From assembly GCA_951799425.1 (NCBI GenBank), contig OX637398.1, positions 19,478,270 through 19,542,269 on the forward strand: a stretch of 64,000 bases of DNA, written 5' to 3'. The stretch comes from Ilex aquifolium. Taxonomy: Eukaryota; Streptophyta; Magnoliopsida; Aquifoliales; Aquifoliaceae. Under the pieces are notes generated by a model. The model did no database searches. It was not told where the DNA came from and saw only the letters and a list, made by a program, of their open reading frames with translations. Below are positions 23,297 through 36,403 of the stretch, piece after piece. Position numbers and translations under genes: made by a program. Each line of letters begins with the position of its first letter. Within the stretch, counting starts at the first letter, position 1.

Positions 23297-24960
23297 AACA
23301 AAATACCGAGTACCTTTACGAAGGGCAATAAGTGAAGAGTCAGAAGTATCTAAGAGACTAGAATCCGAAGACGACGAGGAAAATGGTCGGGGCACTTTAG
23401 TCGACGATCGTGGATGACGAGAGTATACACGGAGTAGGATAGGAGAGGACTAGAGTGGTAGTAAAATAGGTAGTGGAAACTATGGGACCGATTCAGTGCA
23501 ACTAACATCATCATCAGTGAAGTACCTGAGAAGTATGTGACTATAATAATGATACCCCTTCTGTGTGCGGGAATAACCAAAAAATCCACATTTTGTAGCA
23601 CGACGGACAAGTTTATCAAATACGGACCCACATTGTGAACTTAACAAATACACCCAAAGACCTTAGGAGGTAAGGAATAATTAAAAAAAAATGCAATGTG
23701 GATTTTGCCCATTTAACACAAAAAATGGCATACGATTAATGAGATGACAAGCAGTAAGAAGAACATCACTCCAAAAACATTGAGGAATGCATCTGAAATA
23801 AAAGGGTTCGAGTCACCTCCAACAAATGACAATTCTTACACCCAGTCACACCATTTTCTTGTGATGCGTGGGCACGTAATATTTAATGAATAATGTCAGT
23901 TTCACAAAAATAAGTAGAAAATGGGTCAGATTCGTATTCACAAACATTATCAGAATATAATATATATATATATATATATATAACAACCATATTGGGTTTT
24001 GATTTCATTACGAAATGTCTCAAATATAGAAAATAATTCAGAATGAGCTTTCTTAAGAAATAACCAAGTCACACGAGAATAATCATCCAAAATTATACAA
24101 AATAAGAAAATTTATTAGTTAAAATATTCATTATTGGATTACATGCATCAAAATGTATTTAACTCAAATGGACAAAACACGCGATTATTGACTCTAGACT
24201 GAAAGAACACATGATGATGCTTATTAAGTTGACAAGCTTCACAAGCCACAAATTGACACAAAACCAAGGCGATAATGCCACTGAAATGGAGATGACGATA
24301 TCTGAAGTGCTCGAGTAAATAGATCAATTTCAAAGTAATAGAGACCACTAGCTTTATACCTCATACCAATCTTCCTCTTCGTCTTGAGATCCTAAATCAC
24401 ACAATAAGAGGAATAAAATGTTATTGAGTAGTTAAGTCAATGAATAATCTTACTAATAGAAAGTAAACTGATGGAAAATTGAGGAACAAATAAAACAGAT
24501 GATAAGCACAAATTATGACTCAATTGATTAGTCTCAAAACCTGAAACCTTAGAGGAAGTACCATTAAGTAAAGTAACATTGTTAGGGGGGATAATAGAAT
24601 GATAAGTAGAAAAGACACTAGACAAGGATTAGAGGTGTCAGATTCTATGCTTCAGGGACTGCAAGTAGAGGATAGTAAACAAGTGGAAGCCATACCTAAC
24701 TGGACAAAAGTATCAATGGAGGAAGATGATGCTTCATGTTGTTGGGACATGAACTGATCATACTCCTCTCGGGTAATAATAACTAACTCAAAGTCAGGAG
24801 GGGTCGAACGTGAGGATGATGCGGGTAATGAGAAAATATCTTCCAGATAACGGACCTAATTGGCAACTCCAGATGGCTTGCCATGTATATCCCAGTCTTG
24901 GCTGCCACCACTAAGGGTGACAAAAACTAATACCTAAGATCTCTTTGCTGTCTTTTTCTC
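23297..24960 (-). mobile_element. decayed Ty1/copia fragment
   Basis: On the minus strand, translated pieces match copia pol in order: a protease/pre-integrase part near 24625-24437 (NVTLLNGTSSKVSG and LSSVLFVPQFSISLLSISK) and integrase near 24080-23700 (SDNVCEYE-like and GVTGCKNCHLLEVTRTLLF). Reverse transcriptase and LTRs are not recognised. It is heavily broken. The right end is approximate. Confidence 0.75.
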
Positions 24961-25668
24961 TCTCTTTTTTTTATAAAAAAATGTAAATATGATATTTCAT
25001 TTTTTTTTTTTTTTTGCAAATAGAATTTCCTTTTGGAGTTTCTTCTCGCTCATGTGTAGTGTTGTTGCATGCTTAGTTTTTGCATTGTCGACTTGTAGTT
25101 ATACTTTTAATTTTTTAGCCTTACTCTTGTTAATGGGGTTTTTTGCCTTTGTTTGGAGGTTTAGCTTGTTAGGTTTCCAACCCTAATAGTGTTCCCATTT
25201 ACTCTTCTTTGAGTCGCAGAAAATATGATAACGGCGAAGCTGCAACTAAATAAAATCATCGCAAAAAATAATTCGCGACTTTTTTTTTTTATTACTTTTT
25301 TTGTGAATCATCGCAAAAAAAAAATGAATTTTCTTTAGTGATACAAAAAACAATTCTTAGGGAGAGATTTTGAGAAGTCTTTCCTTTCACCTTTTTTTTT
25401 TATTTTTTAGATTTTTGAATTATTAATTAAAAATTCTCCAATCACAATTTACGAAGTATTCGTTTTAACTACCCGTTTACTCGCTCTAACTAACCACCTT
25501 TAATTTGAATCTATTCAAAAATAATTACAATTATCCCCCTAAAATTTCAGATAATTATTTATCTAATTTCTAAATGATAGAAATAAAAGAGAGAAATTAT
25601 GAGGAATGAAGTTAAAAAAGAGATGACGGGTTATATATCCCATGTACTGCATGAGGCGGACTGCTAGT
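24961..25668 (+). mobile_element. probable Helitron, 3' end at 25668
   Basis: A stem CATG-TACTG-CATG within CCCATGTACTGCATGAGG (25639-25656) is followed 8 bp later by CTAGT (25664-25668). This matches the hairpin-then-CTRRT end of plant Helitrons. The interior is AT-rich with no ORF. The 5' TC end was not found, so the left limit is a guess; the base after CTAGT is A rather than the usual T. Confidence 0.4.
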
Positions 25669-26870
25669 ATCTTAATATTAGAATACGTTCACCTGGTTTA
25701 AGTATTTTTTTTTGCTAATAGTACTTATTTTACTAATATATAAGTGGGATTTACATCCTACCAATTAGTGACAAATTTTTTTGTCACTATAAATGCTTAT
25801 TTCGTCACTAAAGAGTTTCAGTGATGATTTTTTTGTCGTCACTAGAAGCTTGTCGCTAATTGTTTATAGTGACAATTTAGAATAACCGTCATTAATTCTA
25901 TACTTTGTAGTGACAACACTCTCTCATCACTAAAAAAATATATTTAGTGACAAATAAAATAGTCACAAAAGACCTAAAAGATGTGTCATTAAAAGAGTAA
26001 TAACGTCACTGAAAGTACCAATGTAGTGATGAAAATATATTGTCACTATAAGTTATGTTATAGTGACAATATATTGTCGTCTTTAAATGTCTACTTTCAA
26101 GGACGAATTTTAAATTCATCACCAACTGTGGGTCTTTAGTGTCAAATTAAGCTTGTCACAAATTATAGAATCGTTAATTGTGTGACTGTCAGTGACGAAA
26201 AAAGTTTGTCACTAGCAGTTGAGATTGGAGACAAATTCTAATTTCGTCACTCAAACTCTATCAAAAAATATATTTATATTTTTCTTTTGCAAAACAATTA
26301 ACTCTTGAAAATAACCTGATAAGAGCCGTGTTACAAAGCCAATAATTTATTATCCAATCATTCACATTCAAACTATATATGACAATTAATATAATAACCC
26401 AAAACCAAAGAGCTTAAAATTATTTTTTCTTAAATAAAAATATCATCCAAGCAAATACAAAATAAGTGTACGAAACAAGTGTTTTCCCACTGAATAAAAG
26501 ACATAAGTACGGAAATGAAAGAAATAAAAGAGGCACAAGTGTGGCTTTGTCAATTGTAAATAACTTGTACCACTGGTAATTAATCTGCACATAAGAAAAA
26601 AATAAAATGATGTTAGTATATTTTCAACATCCATAAACTGTTGAAGATAAGTGTAACTTTTGTAAAACACACTTCATAAATGAAGTTCCTTTGCATAGAT
26701 AACATAAAAACAAATAAAAAGGACCAAGACAACACTCAAACAGATGCTCCAAAATTTCAAATAAAAATATAATATATCCACAACCAAGCTAATTCAGATC
26801 AACTCAAACAAACATAACTAGATCCACAAATTATAACGTCAATTTGTCTTTGAGAGATACTAAGTTGTAT

Positions 26871-27006
26871 ACATGATAGTGTCTGTGATGTCCACATCAT
26901 TGGACCATTGGTTAACTATCCCATGTTTCTGTTAATTTACTTTACATGATAGTGTCTATGATGTCCACATCATTAGACCACTGGTTAACTATCCCATGTT
27001 TCTGTT
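26871..27006. repeat. 63-bp tandem duplication
   Basis: Copies at 26871-26933 and 26944-27006 share ACATGATAGTGTCT at the start and CCCATGTTTCTGTT at the end with about three mismatches and a 10-bp spacer. Confidence 0.9.
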
Positions 27007-27383
27007 GCTTCAAGTAAATTAAGACAACAACAACAAATTTAACACATGTACAAAACAAAATGACTAATCAAACTCAACCACAAAAGAAAAATTCTTTTCA
27101 ATATGACTATAAGCTCCAATTATTTTACACTAAAGAAAAAAAGTCACAAGAAAAAAATATTTCAATTTTCACATAGCAAACAAATTTTACTCAATCTTCA
27201 CAATAAAAGTCTCAACAAATAAATTGAGGAATAACACAAAATTTACACTCTATAATAATGACGATTCCCCAATATGCAAGAAAGTGATTATGTAATATAT
27301 ATAGTTTACCATGATGTAGGAGTGCTAGGCAGATGTCCTCCAGAAGACATATATGCCTGAAACATATTCTCAAATTGGGTCTG

Positions 27384-27575
27384 TCAAATCCTCATCTCTT
27401 CAATTTGAGTCTGTTGGGACTGTATCATCTGATTCTGGGATTGTATCTTTTGATTCTGAACCTCTACTCGCTCGAGCAGCTCATGTTGAACTCTCTCGGC
27501 CTCGTCAGCCCTCTTTATAGCCTCTTGTGCATCCAAAGTAGCTCTTTGACTGAATTTGGCAGATAATAGAGACAA
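27384..27575 (-). pseudogene. coiled-coil fragment, possible CACTA accessory protein tail
   Basis: A 63-residue frame includes RATLDAQEAIKRADEAERVQ and QNQKIQSQNQMIQSQQTQ. Such Gln-rich coiled coils end the second protein of many plant CACTA elements (transposase_24 type). A short frame near 29125 encoding MNIHDPTMMGRIEDLI may be another exon. No complete gene is evident and the link is inference. Confidence 0.35.
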
Positions 27576-27576
27576 T

Positions 27577-29386
27577 GAAGTAAGCTAATAAAAAACATTA
27601 CCTCAATTAATTCATTGATTAATGCCTTTCAGCTTCCCTTTCTTCAGTCGATATGCCTGCATTTAATAAAAAACACATTTACAGTGATAGAAATTCAACT
27701 ATTATATAACAAAGAAACAATCAAAAAGTCACCAGCAGTATCCCTTTAATTAAACACCCTTAAGATGTAGACCTTGTTATTGTTTCACAAGGTCCATTCA
27801 AAGTGAGCTTAAATAAATTTAAAATGTATAAATTAATAAGCTTCAAGATAACAATTTCTCCTGAATAAAGAGTATTTTTGAAAATTTTGGATTATAGAGG
27901 ACCCATGAGATCATATTACCAAGCAAGAGCATATTTCGGACAACGTTCATTGAAAACTTAAAAAGATACTTAGAATATAACCAGGAAAATACCATCAAGC
28001 ATTTCCATATTAACTCAGGAACAAAATGTCTTATTCCAATGCTGCCTTGATCAGGATTGCCCTTAGTAGATGGATTTCCAACATGCAAAACTCAAAGTTC
28101 TTAAGCTCACTAGAATAAAATTGCAGAAAATTGAACAAAAATTCTTCTTATCTAATCTCCTTTGCACACCTATGCAGCTACGCCTACCTCTCTACTCCAA
28201 AATCTCATTCTCACAATCACAAGCTCGCATGAGGGCTAGGACTTCAGTCCAGAAAAGCATTCACTCTATATATCTGAAGAAATGTGACTCAACTTCTCGC
28301 AATAAATCAATCTTAGAATTTGCTAATAATATGCATTAGAGTTAATAGTTCTAGATGGCAAACTCCACTTCTGTAGCTTGTTTTCATTTATGGCCAGAGA
28401 CAACATGCACCTTTAGGATTTAGAGGTTCAAATGTTATAGTTGTTAACCATCTTGATTTTTTTTTCCCGTTCTAAACCATAAGGGGGAAAAATTAGGACT
28501 CTAATGTTGTTAGCCTCCATAGACCACTAACTAAGAATAATTGTTTCCATCAAGGAAAATTAAGATTCCCAAAAAAATGATAAACAAATGAAGAAAGTGA
28601 TTCAAAAGTATTACTGTTGGATTCATATAAGAAGACATTCTTGTTAAAAAATGACGATGAGGTTATTGATGAATAGATTTTTTTTCTGCGTAAGTGATGA
28701 TGAATAAAATTTCAAGTTACAATCAACAATATCATATAGAGCATTTGAGCTAGATCAGCCAGCAAATAGGTTACCACAGTAAGTTCGAATAAAACAAAAT
28801 AAATTTATATCAATTTATGGGCCCACTAGGACAATTTTTCAACAAGGATGGAAATACCAAAGATGAAAGAAGTCTCCAATTCCACAAAGTCACCGAATTT
28901 CACATGAACTATCACTTGAATTTCTTAGAATTTTCTGATCCACCAATTCCACATTTACCAAATCCACCAAATTTGCCCAATTCACCTGATGTCTAGTGAA
29001 GCAAAATCAACACAAAATCTGTCAAATTTAAGAAAACATAGGAATTTTTTGGCCATACCTCACTCGGATTCCTTATAAATCAAATCTTCAATGCGACCCA
29101 TCATTGTTGGATCGTGGATGTTCATCTTTGCAAAAATGCAAAAACCCTTAGTAGAAGATAACGAAAATCCTAAATCAGGAAAACACGGGAAGTACATGTT
29201 ACATAGAATACACATGAATCAAACAAAAACTGAAAGATATTCGAGAGAATATGACCGATGAAGAAAAGAGAGGGACATATAGAAGAGAGGTTGATCGAAG
29301 GTGGTACAGTTGAAAGGGGTTCACTAGTGAGTAGTTCTTCACTCACTTTTCTGCAATTGCGGCCGGTAGTTCACCATAGAGGGTGG
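27577..29386. other. gene-free left interior of element G
   Basis: AT-rich sequence without a convincing gene. Short frames occur but show no recognisable domain. The 5-bp duplication TGATC at 29387-29391 marks the insertion point of element B. Confidence 0.4.
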
Positions 29387-29391
29387 TGATC

Positions 29392-31637
29392 TGTAAACCC
29401 CCACATGTTTATATTAATATAGTAATGTAATTGTTTGGTAATTCTTATATATGTAATGAACTAAGAATGAACCATATAAATTGTAATAGTAGGAATAAAT
29501 ACTAGGAAGGCAAATTGATTGTGAAGTTTAAGTTTCGAAGGCGTTTAAACTTGGGAAAGGTTGTTAGGTAAGTTTCTAAACATTTTTAGGGCAAAATAAG
29601 ATTTCCATTGAATTCGGAAGATCGATAAACCTTGGGAGAGTTAATATGGGGTGTATTAGAAGTTAGGAAGTATTCCGGAGTTAAAACACATTTTAGAAAG
29701 AATTCGGATAGGAAGAAATTTGACACTGCCCTAGTATTTTAGCTATAACTATTTACTCCTAACTCCGATTTATCTGATTTTTGGAAAGTAGAAACTAGAC
29801 TTCAATAGCTACAAAGTGTATTTCACAAAAATTTTCTGAATTGGCTTCTAAATAAGTAAAAAATCGATCTGAAAGTTGAGGGTATACTGTCACCCGCGTC
29901 CGGACGGGAATAGACATGCGTCCGGACGCGTGTCGCAGAACGTTGGGCGAAGAAACACGCGTCCGGACCTAAGGAAACACACGTCCAGATGCACCAAGCC
30001 GGGGGCTTCACATCCAAGACCTCTTGTGGGTGTTTTCTCCACTTTTCATCTCATTTCATCAAATCTAACTCTTGAGAGGCTTAGAGAGGAAGAAGGAAGG
30101 GAAAAACAAGAGATTAAGGTGTTGATTCAAGTTGGAAAAGATCAAATCTTCTAGTTCTCAACACAAAAACTAAGGAGCAAGGTAGTGGTTTCTTCCTATT
30201 CTTGTCCATTGAGGTTAGGGTTTATATATATGTATGTTTTGACTCTCAATCCTATAAATATGATATGAAATCATTATTTCTTGATACTCTTGCAAATATT
30301 ACCATGTTTTGAAGGAAGCTATGGTGGAATAGCCATGAAATCTCTTTCTCTTGTCTTGAAAACTTTATTTTTCATGAAAAATGAGTTTTTCTCTCAATTT
30401 TCATTTGATCTTGATTTCTAAGGTCTCATTCTTGATTAAATTGTGTTTTCATCTAATACTTGTTCTTGTTCCAAGAGATTATGATTTTTGGCAAAACCTT
30501 AGAATTTTGATATCAAGATTGTGAAGGTTTTATTGATATGATCTCTTGCATATTTTAATTCCTTTATTATTGTAGTATGTTGAGAATTGTACAATTGTGA
30601 TACTTGAATTATGAAGGGAAATGGTGATTGATTAAAATTGTGGTTGTTCAGAAAATGTTGGTTTTATCTCTTGTATGGTTTGTTGTGACGGACTTGAATT
30701 GCCTTCGAGAGCTGCCGTAGAGTGTTAGAGGTTAGTCTATCCCAGTGGGGGTGAGATGGTTTCCTAACACTTGTAGTGGATTGTTGTTTGTGAGAGCAAC
30801 CACTATTGTTCACGTAGGTTCAAGGCTGAGGGATGGTATACCTTTCCTGGGAAGGATTTGTCAATGTCGTGGGAGAAGGTATACGCCCTTCCTAAAGTGT
30901 CTGTGATGTGCCCTGCAGTGAATGATTGAGATTGTGTGATTGTGATGTGTGAACGAGGTAGAATCGTTGTGTAGATTCCTAAAAAGCAACCAACACACAT
31001 GAAAATATAGAATGATGTTACTGAATTATTTATTGATTGCTTTAATTTCTTGTAAGTTTATTTCTGTCATTGATTTATTGTATTCTGTACACTTGAGATC
31101 ATTACAACTATCATGGTTTTATTCTCAAAATTTATATATGATATTTTCCAAAAGAGACTTGCCATCTTTTATTTGTTTTAAAACCTTGCTCGAGTTGGGA
31201 GGATTTTGCTACAGAGCTTAGTGCTCACCCCCTATAAACAATATTTATTTTCAGATTTCCGCTTATTAGAGGAAGTGCTCAGAGTTGATGAGCAGGTAGC
31301 TTGGGAAACTCAATTGGATGGAAGCGTGGATCCCGAGGGGAATGTATAGAGTTGTTTTCTTTATGTCCTAGACTAGGAGATGATTTTGAAATAATGTATA
31401 GATGATATTTTTTTTATTCCGCTGCAAGATAAGAGTTGATTTTTGATGTATTTGTCATAGTGGGGCATATTCTTTTTGGATGTAATGGCCATGGTTTGGC
31501 ATATTCTTTTGGATGATGTTATAGATATTGTACATAATGAATGAAATTTTCTTTACTTATGGAAATTATTAGTTGTTCTCATGATGTAAATGATTTTAGA
31601 TAGTAAAGTCGTCCAAGGGGGATTTTGGGGCGTTACA
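29392..31637 (+). repeat. 5' LTR of element B
   Basis: 2246 bp, TGTAAACC to GTTACA. It carries CGTCCGGACG boxes at 29897-29906 and 29919-29928, a 9-bp partial at 29960 and a decayed one at 29982. The other LTR copy is about 230 bp shorter and lacks this cluster. Confidence 0.92.
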
Positions 31638-31642
31638 TGTTT

Positions 31643-31654
31643 TGGTATCAGAGC
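31643..31654 (+). other. primer-binding site of element B
   Basis: TGGTATCAGAGC, complementary to initiator tRNA-Met, 5 bp inside the 5' LTR. Confidence 0.9.
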
Positions 31655-31827
31655 CTAGGAATTAAGTCTTACATGGGAGCTGTAGGTTATGGATTACCAC
31701 AAGAGAAATAGGACTAGGTTGAATGAATTGTTGATTTAAATTTTACACAAGTCTTATGTTTTAGATTAAAGTGATAGTTAGGGTGTCTTGTACATCAAGG
31801 AAACTAAATTGTGAATTAATGTGCAGG

Positions 31828-34800
31828 ATGGAGGGTGGATGTGGACGTGGACGGGGACGTGGTGGCCAAGCGAACCTGCCACCACCACCACCTCCACCTC
31901 CAGATGCCATGAATGGCATTTGTCAATGCCTAAGGGAGCTAACCACTTTGGTACAACACCAAAATGGGAAGAATAACCTCAACGGTGGGGTTCATCCCTT
32001 AGCTCAGGAACCGGGCAACGGGGACGAAAACCGAAGGATGATAGTTCTTCGAGAATTTTTTAGGCAACGCCCACCTACTTTTCAAGGAAGCTCTCACCCC
32101 TTGGATGCGGATAAGTTGATTTGTCGGGGGAGGAAGATGTGTGATGGCATGGGAGGTGCCAAGGATTTATGGGTTGGCTTGGCTACATACCTGTTAGAGG
32201 GGGAGACAGATCATTGATGGGATTCGGTGAAGAGAAGGAAGAACACTGACACGATTACCTGGGAGGAGTTTGATCAAATCTTCCGAGACAAGTACTTTCC
32301 TAAATCGGTCAGGGACAGGATGAGTGAAGATTTTCTTGCTCTACGATAGGGTAGCATGACGGTGACGGAGTATGAGAGGAAGTTTGATGAGCTATCCCGC
32401 TATGCCACGAAGTTCATATCTACTGAGGCTAGGAGGGCCAAACGATTTGAGCAGGGCTTGAGGCCTGCCATCAAGGAGAAGCTTGTGGCTCATAAGATCC
32501 GAGACTATGGGGATCTATTTGACAGAGCCGCATTGGTAGAGAGAGACACCGAAGATAACCAACGACGACAGAACTTTGCGAGGTGAGGTCCGATCAGGAC
32601 TGGTGCTAGCAGCAGCGGAGTCACACAGAGGGCAGCTCCATACCGCCGACCTGACCAAGCTTCGGGGCAAAGGAATCAAGCCGTTCGAGGAGCTGGGGTT
32701 ACTCAAAATAGAACAGGCACTGACCCGCGTCAATGCTTCGCATGTGGAGGGCTTGGGCACTTCAGAAATAACTGCCCATTGTTTCCACCAAAGACCAATC
32801 AAGCAGCAGAAGAGGTAAATGCAAACAGGCCACCACTATAGAAGCCACTACAGCTGAAACCGTTAGGAGCTATAGCCCCATGCGGTACTAATCAAGGAAG
32901 AGTTTTTGCTTTGACCCAACAGGAGGAAGACGTTTCCAATGCAATTGTGGAAGGTACTGTTCTTCTTTATAATTCTTGGGCCCGAATTTTATTTGATCCC
33001 GGTGCGACTCATTCATTCATACACACTATATATGCTTTTAATTTGGGATTGGAATTTGAGAATTTAAAACATGCCTTGGGTATTGACATGCCTACGGGAG
33101 AACGGTTGGATACTAGAAAGGTGTGTAGATGTTGTGTGCTTCGAATTGGGGAGCAAGAATTGATTGTAGATTTGGTCGCATTAGACATGAAGGGGTATGA
33201 CATAATATTTGGGATGAACTTGTTGTCCACTTTTCGTGCGGTAATGGATTATTTTCGCAAGCGGATTTCATTTCAATTACCGGGAGGGGTAGTTTTCAGC
33301 TTCATTAATGATCGAAATTCTTCCCATCCATTTCCCACTACGGGAAATAGATTATTGAAAGCTAAGGCGGGGAGCAATTTGAGTTTCTTGGCCAACTTAA
33401 TGGGAGATGATCGGGATAAATTCCATGCGGACGTGGTGTTGATAGTATCAAATTTTCCAGATGTATTCCTAGATGAACTACCCAGGTTACCCCACAGAGA
33501 GAGATTGAGTTTAAGATTGATCTCTATCCGGGAACCGAACCCATATCCATTCCTCCTTATCAGATGGCACCTTTGGAGTTGAAGGAGCTAAGGGAGCAGT
33601 TGGACCATCTCTTGACTATTGGGTTTATCTGTTTAAGCACTTCACCTTGGGAACCCCCGGTCCTCTTTGTGAAGAAGTATGATGAAACACTTCGGTTATG
33701 TACAGACTACTGAAGGTTGAATAGAGTGATGGTGAAGAATAAATATCCATTGCCACGAATTGATGATTTATTCGATCAGCTAAGGGTTTCTAAGTATTAC
33801 TTCAAGATTAATCTTCGCACAGGGTACCATCAACTGCGGATCAAGGAGGAGGATATACCTAAGACAGCTCTTCATACCCGGTATGGTCATTTCGAATATA
33901 TGGTAATGTCGTTTGGACTGACTAATGCTCCTGCAGCCTTCATGGATTTGATGCACAGGGTATTCCGGCCGTATCTAGATCAGTTTGTCATTGTGTTTAT
34001 TGATGACATATTAATCTATTCACGGACACAAGGGGAACATGAATACCATCTTTCTATAGTGCTTCAGACCTTGAGAGAGCATAATTTATATGCTAAGATG
34101 AGTAAATGCGAGTTATGGATGAAGGAAGTGAAATTCCTTGGCCATGTTGTGTCAGAACAGGGTGTAGCTGTTGACTCCGCAAAAGATTGAAGTAATGATG
34201 AAGTGGGAACCACCGAAGAATGTGACCGAAGTATGTAGTTTCCTGGGCTTAGCAGGCTACTATCGGAGATTTGTGGAAGGGTTCTCAAAGCTAGCGATGC
34301 TGATGACCCGTCTTATGAAGAAGGGGGAAAGATTCTTGTGGACTCAAGAGTGTGAGCTAGCCTTTCACACCTTGAAGGAAAGGTTGACAACAGCTCCTGT
34401 CCTCATTATTCCAAGCAGTGGGGAAGGATATGATGTTTACACAGATGCTTCGTTGCGAGGCTTGGGATGTGTGCTAATGCAGGGAGGTAAGGTAGTTGCT
34501 TATGGCTCGAGACAACTAAAGATTCATGAGCAGAACTATGCCACTCATGACTTGGAGCTTGCCGCTGTGGTTTTTGCTCTTAAGTTGTGGAGGTGTTACC
34601 TGTATGGAGAAAAGTTTCAAGTGTTTTCAGATCATAAGAGCCTCAAGTATATCTTCACACATAAAAACTTGAATCATCGGCAAAGAAGGTGGATTAAATA
34701 TCTAGAAGACTACGATTTCGCACTCAACTACCATCCGGGGAAGGCTAATGTCGTAGCAGATGCACTTAGCAGAAAGTCTCGGGGCGAAGTCAATGTTCTT

Positions 34801-36322
34801 GCTGTTCATAGGTGGAACATGATTGATGCTTTGGAGGAGTTTGATCTATTGGTGGATAGACAGGAGGATCGACCATGTTCATTTAATCTTGCAGCTCAAC
34901 CAATTCTCCGACAAAGGATTGTGGAGTTACAACGATTAGATACAGAGTTGAGAACTATCCGAGGTAGATTGGAGAGGAATGAGGTTGTTGAACACTGTTC
35001 TATACATAATGATGAGTTACAGTTTCGTGGAAGACTATGTGTACCAAACAATGACCAAGTAAGGGAAGAAGTGTTGGGTGAGTGCCATCGTTCTAAATTT
35101 TCCATACCAAGATGTATAGAGACATGAAGCGTCAATATTGGTGGAAAGGGATGAAATAAGACGTGGCCAAGTACGTTGCAAAGTGCGCGGTGTGTCAGCA
35201 GGTAAAGGTGGAGCATCAAAAGCCCGGAGGATTACTACAGTCCTTGCCTATCCCAGAGTGGAAGTGGGATCACATCACTATGTATTTCGTGTCTGGTTTA
35301 CCACGGACGTCACGAGGGCATAATGCCATATGGGTCATTGTAGATAGACTCACCAAGTCAGCTCATTTCTTGAGTATGAAGACCACTAACACTCTAGAGA
35401 CCTTGAGCAAGCTTTATATCCGTGAGATTGTTAGATTACATGGAGTTCCACTATTTATTGTGTCGGATCGTGATTCTCATTTTGTGGCACAATTTTGGCA
35501 AAGTCTACAACGAGCTATGGGGACAGAGTTTTACTTTAGCACCGTATTTCATCCTCAAACGGATGGCCAATCCGAGAGGGTGATACAGATTTTGGAGGAC
35601 ATGTTAGGTGCTTGTGTGTTGGACTTCAAGGGAAGTTGGAGTGATCATTTGACGTTGGTGGAATTTGCATATAACAATAGTTTTCAATCTAGCATTGGCA
35701 TGGCACCTTATGCGGCATTGCATGGAAGACCATGTAGGTCCCTAACTTGTTGGCTAGAAGCTGGAGAGAGTAGCTTCTTTGGGCCAGAAATTGTTCAGGA
35801 GACTACTGAGAAAATTCAACTAATTAGGGGAAGACTACGTACGACACAAAGTAGACAGAAAAGCTATGCGGATAAAAGACGAAGACCCTTGGAATTCCAA
35901 GAGGGGACTTTGTGTTCCTCAAGGTATCACCCAAAAAGGGAGTATTTAGATTCGGCAAGAAGGGAAAATTAGCTCCAAGGTGCATCGGACCATTTGAAGT
36001 GATCAAAGCGATGGGCAAGGTGGCGTATCAACTTCGGTTACCAGCTCAGTTGTAGGGGGTACATGACGTGTTCCATGTGTCAATGTTTAGGAAGTGTCAA
36101 TCGGATACAACGCATGTCGTTGATTTGGAGGGAATTGAAATTCAAGATGGAGCAACATATGAAGAACAACCATTGGAGATTCTCGATACCAAGGAGAAGG
36201 TGTTTCGTAATAAAGTAATCCAATTGGTGAAAGTCTTGTGGCAACATCATGGGCTGGAGGAAGCTACCTGGGAACCAGAGTTGGAGATGCGAGACAAATA
36301 CCCTCATTTGTTCTCTACTTAA
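31828..36322 (+). pseudogene. gag-pol remains of element B
   Basis: Gag starts with a Gly/Arg-rich segment at 31828 and runs to about 32820, with zinc-knuckle remains near 32730. Protease is near 32980-33220 (FDPGATHSFI). Reverse transcriptase is near 33530-34160, with the catalytic [10 protein letters not shown]. RNase H is near 34430-34790 ([19 protein letters not shown]). Integrase is at about 35160-35970 ([14 protein letters not shown]), and a chromodomain (VIQLVKVLWQHHGLEEATWE) ends at 36322. All parts are in the usual chromovirus order, but the reading frame is broken in several places. Confidence 0.9.
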
Positions 36323-36363
36323 GGTAAGTTTCGAGGACAAAAATTTCTTTAAGGGGGGTGGAT

Positions 36364-36403
36364 TATAAACCCCCACATGTTTATATTAATATAGTAATGT
36401 AAT
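36364..36403 (+). repeat. 3' LTR of element B, first piece
   Basis: Starts TATAAACCCCCACATG and ends with the GTAAT target duplication of element A (36399-36403). The rest of the LTR resumes at 51734. Confidence 0.9.

Noticed and set aside
25210-25340. Possible left CACTA end near TCGCGAC and TTTAGTGATA phrases
   Set aside because: No CACTACAAGAAA repeat is present, so it cannot be named the left end of element G.
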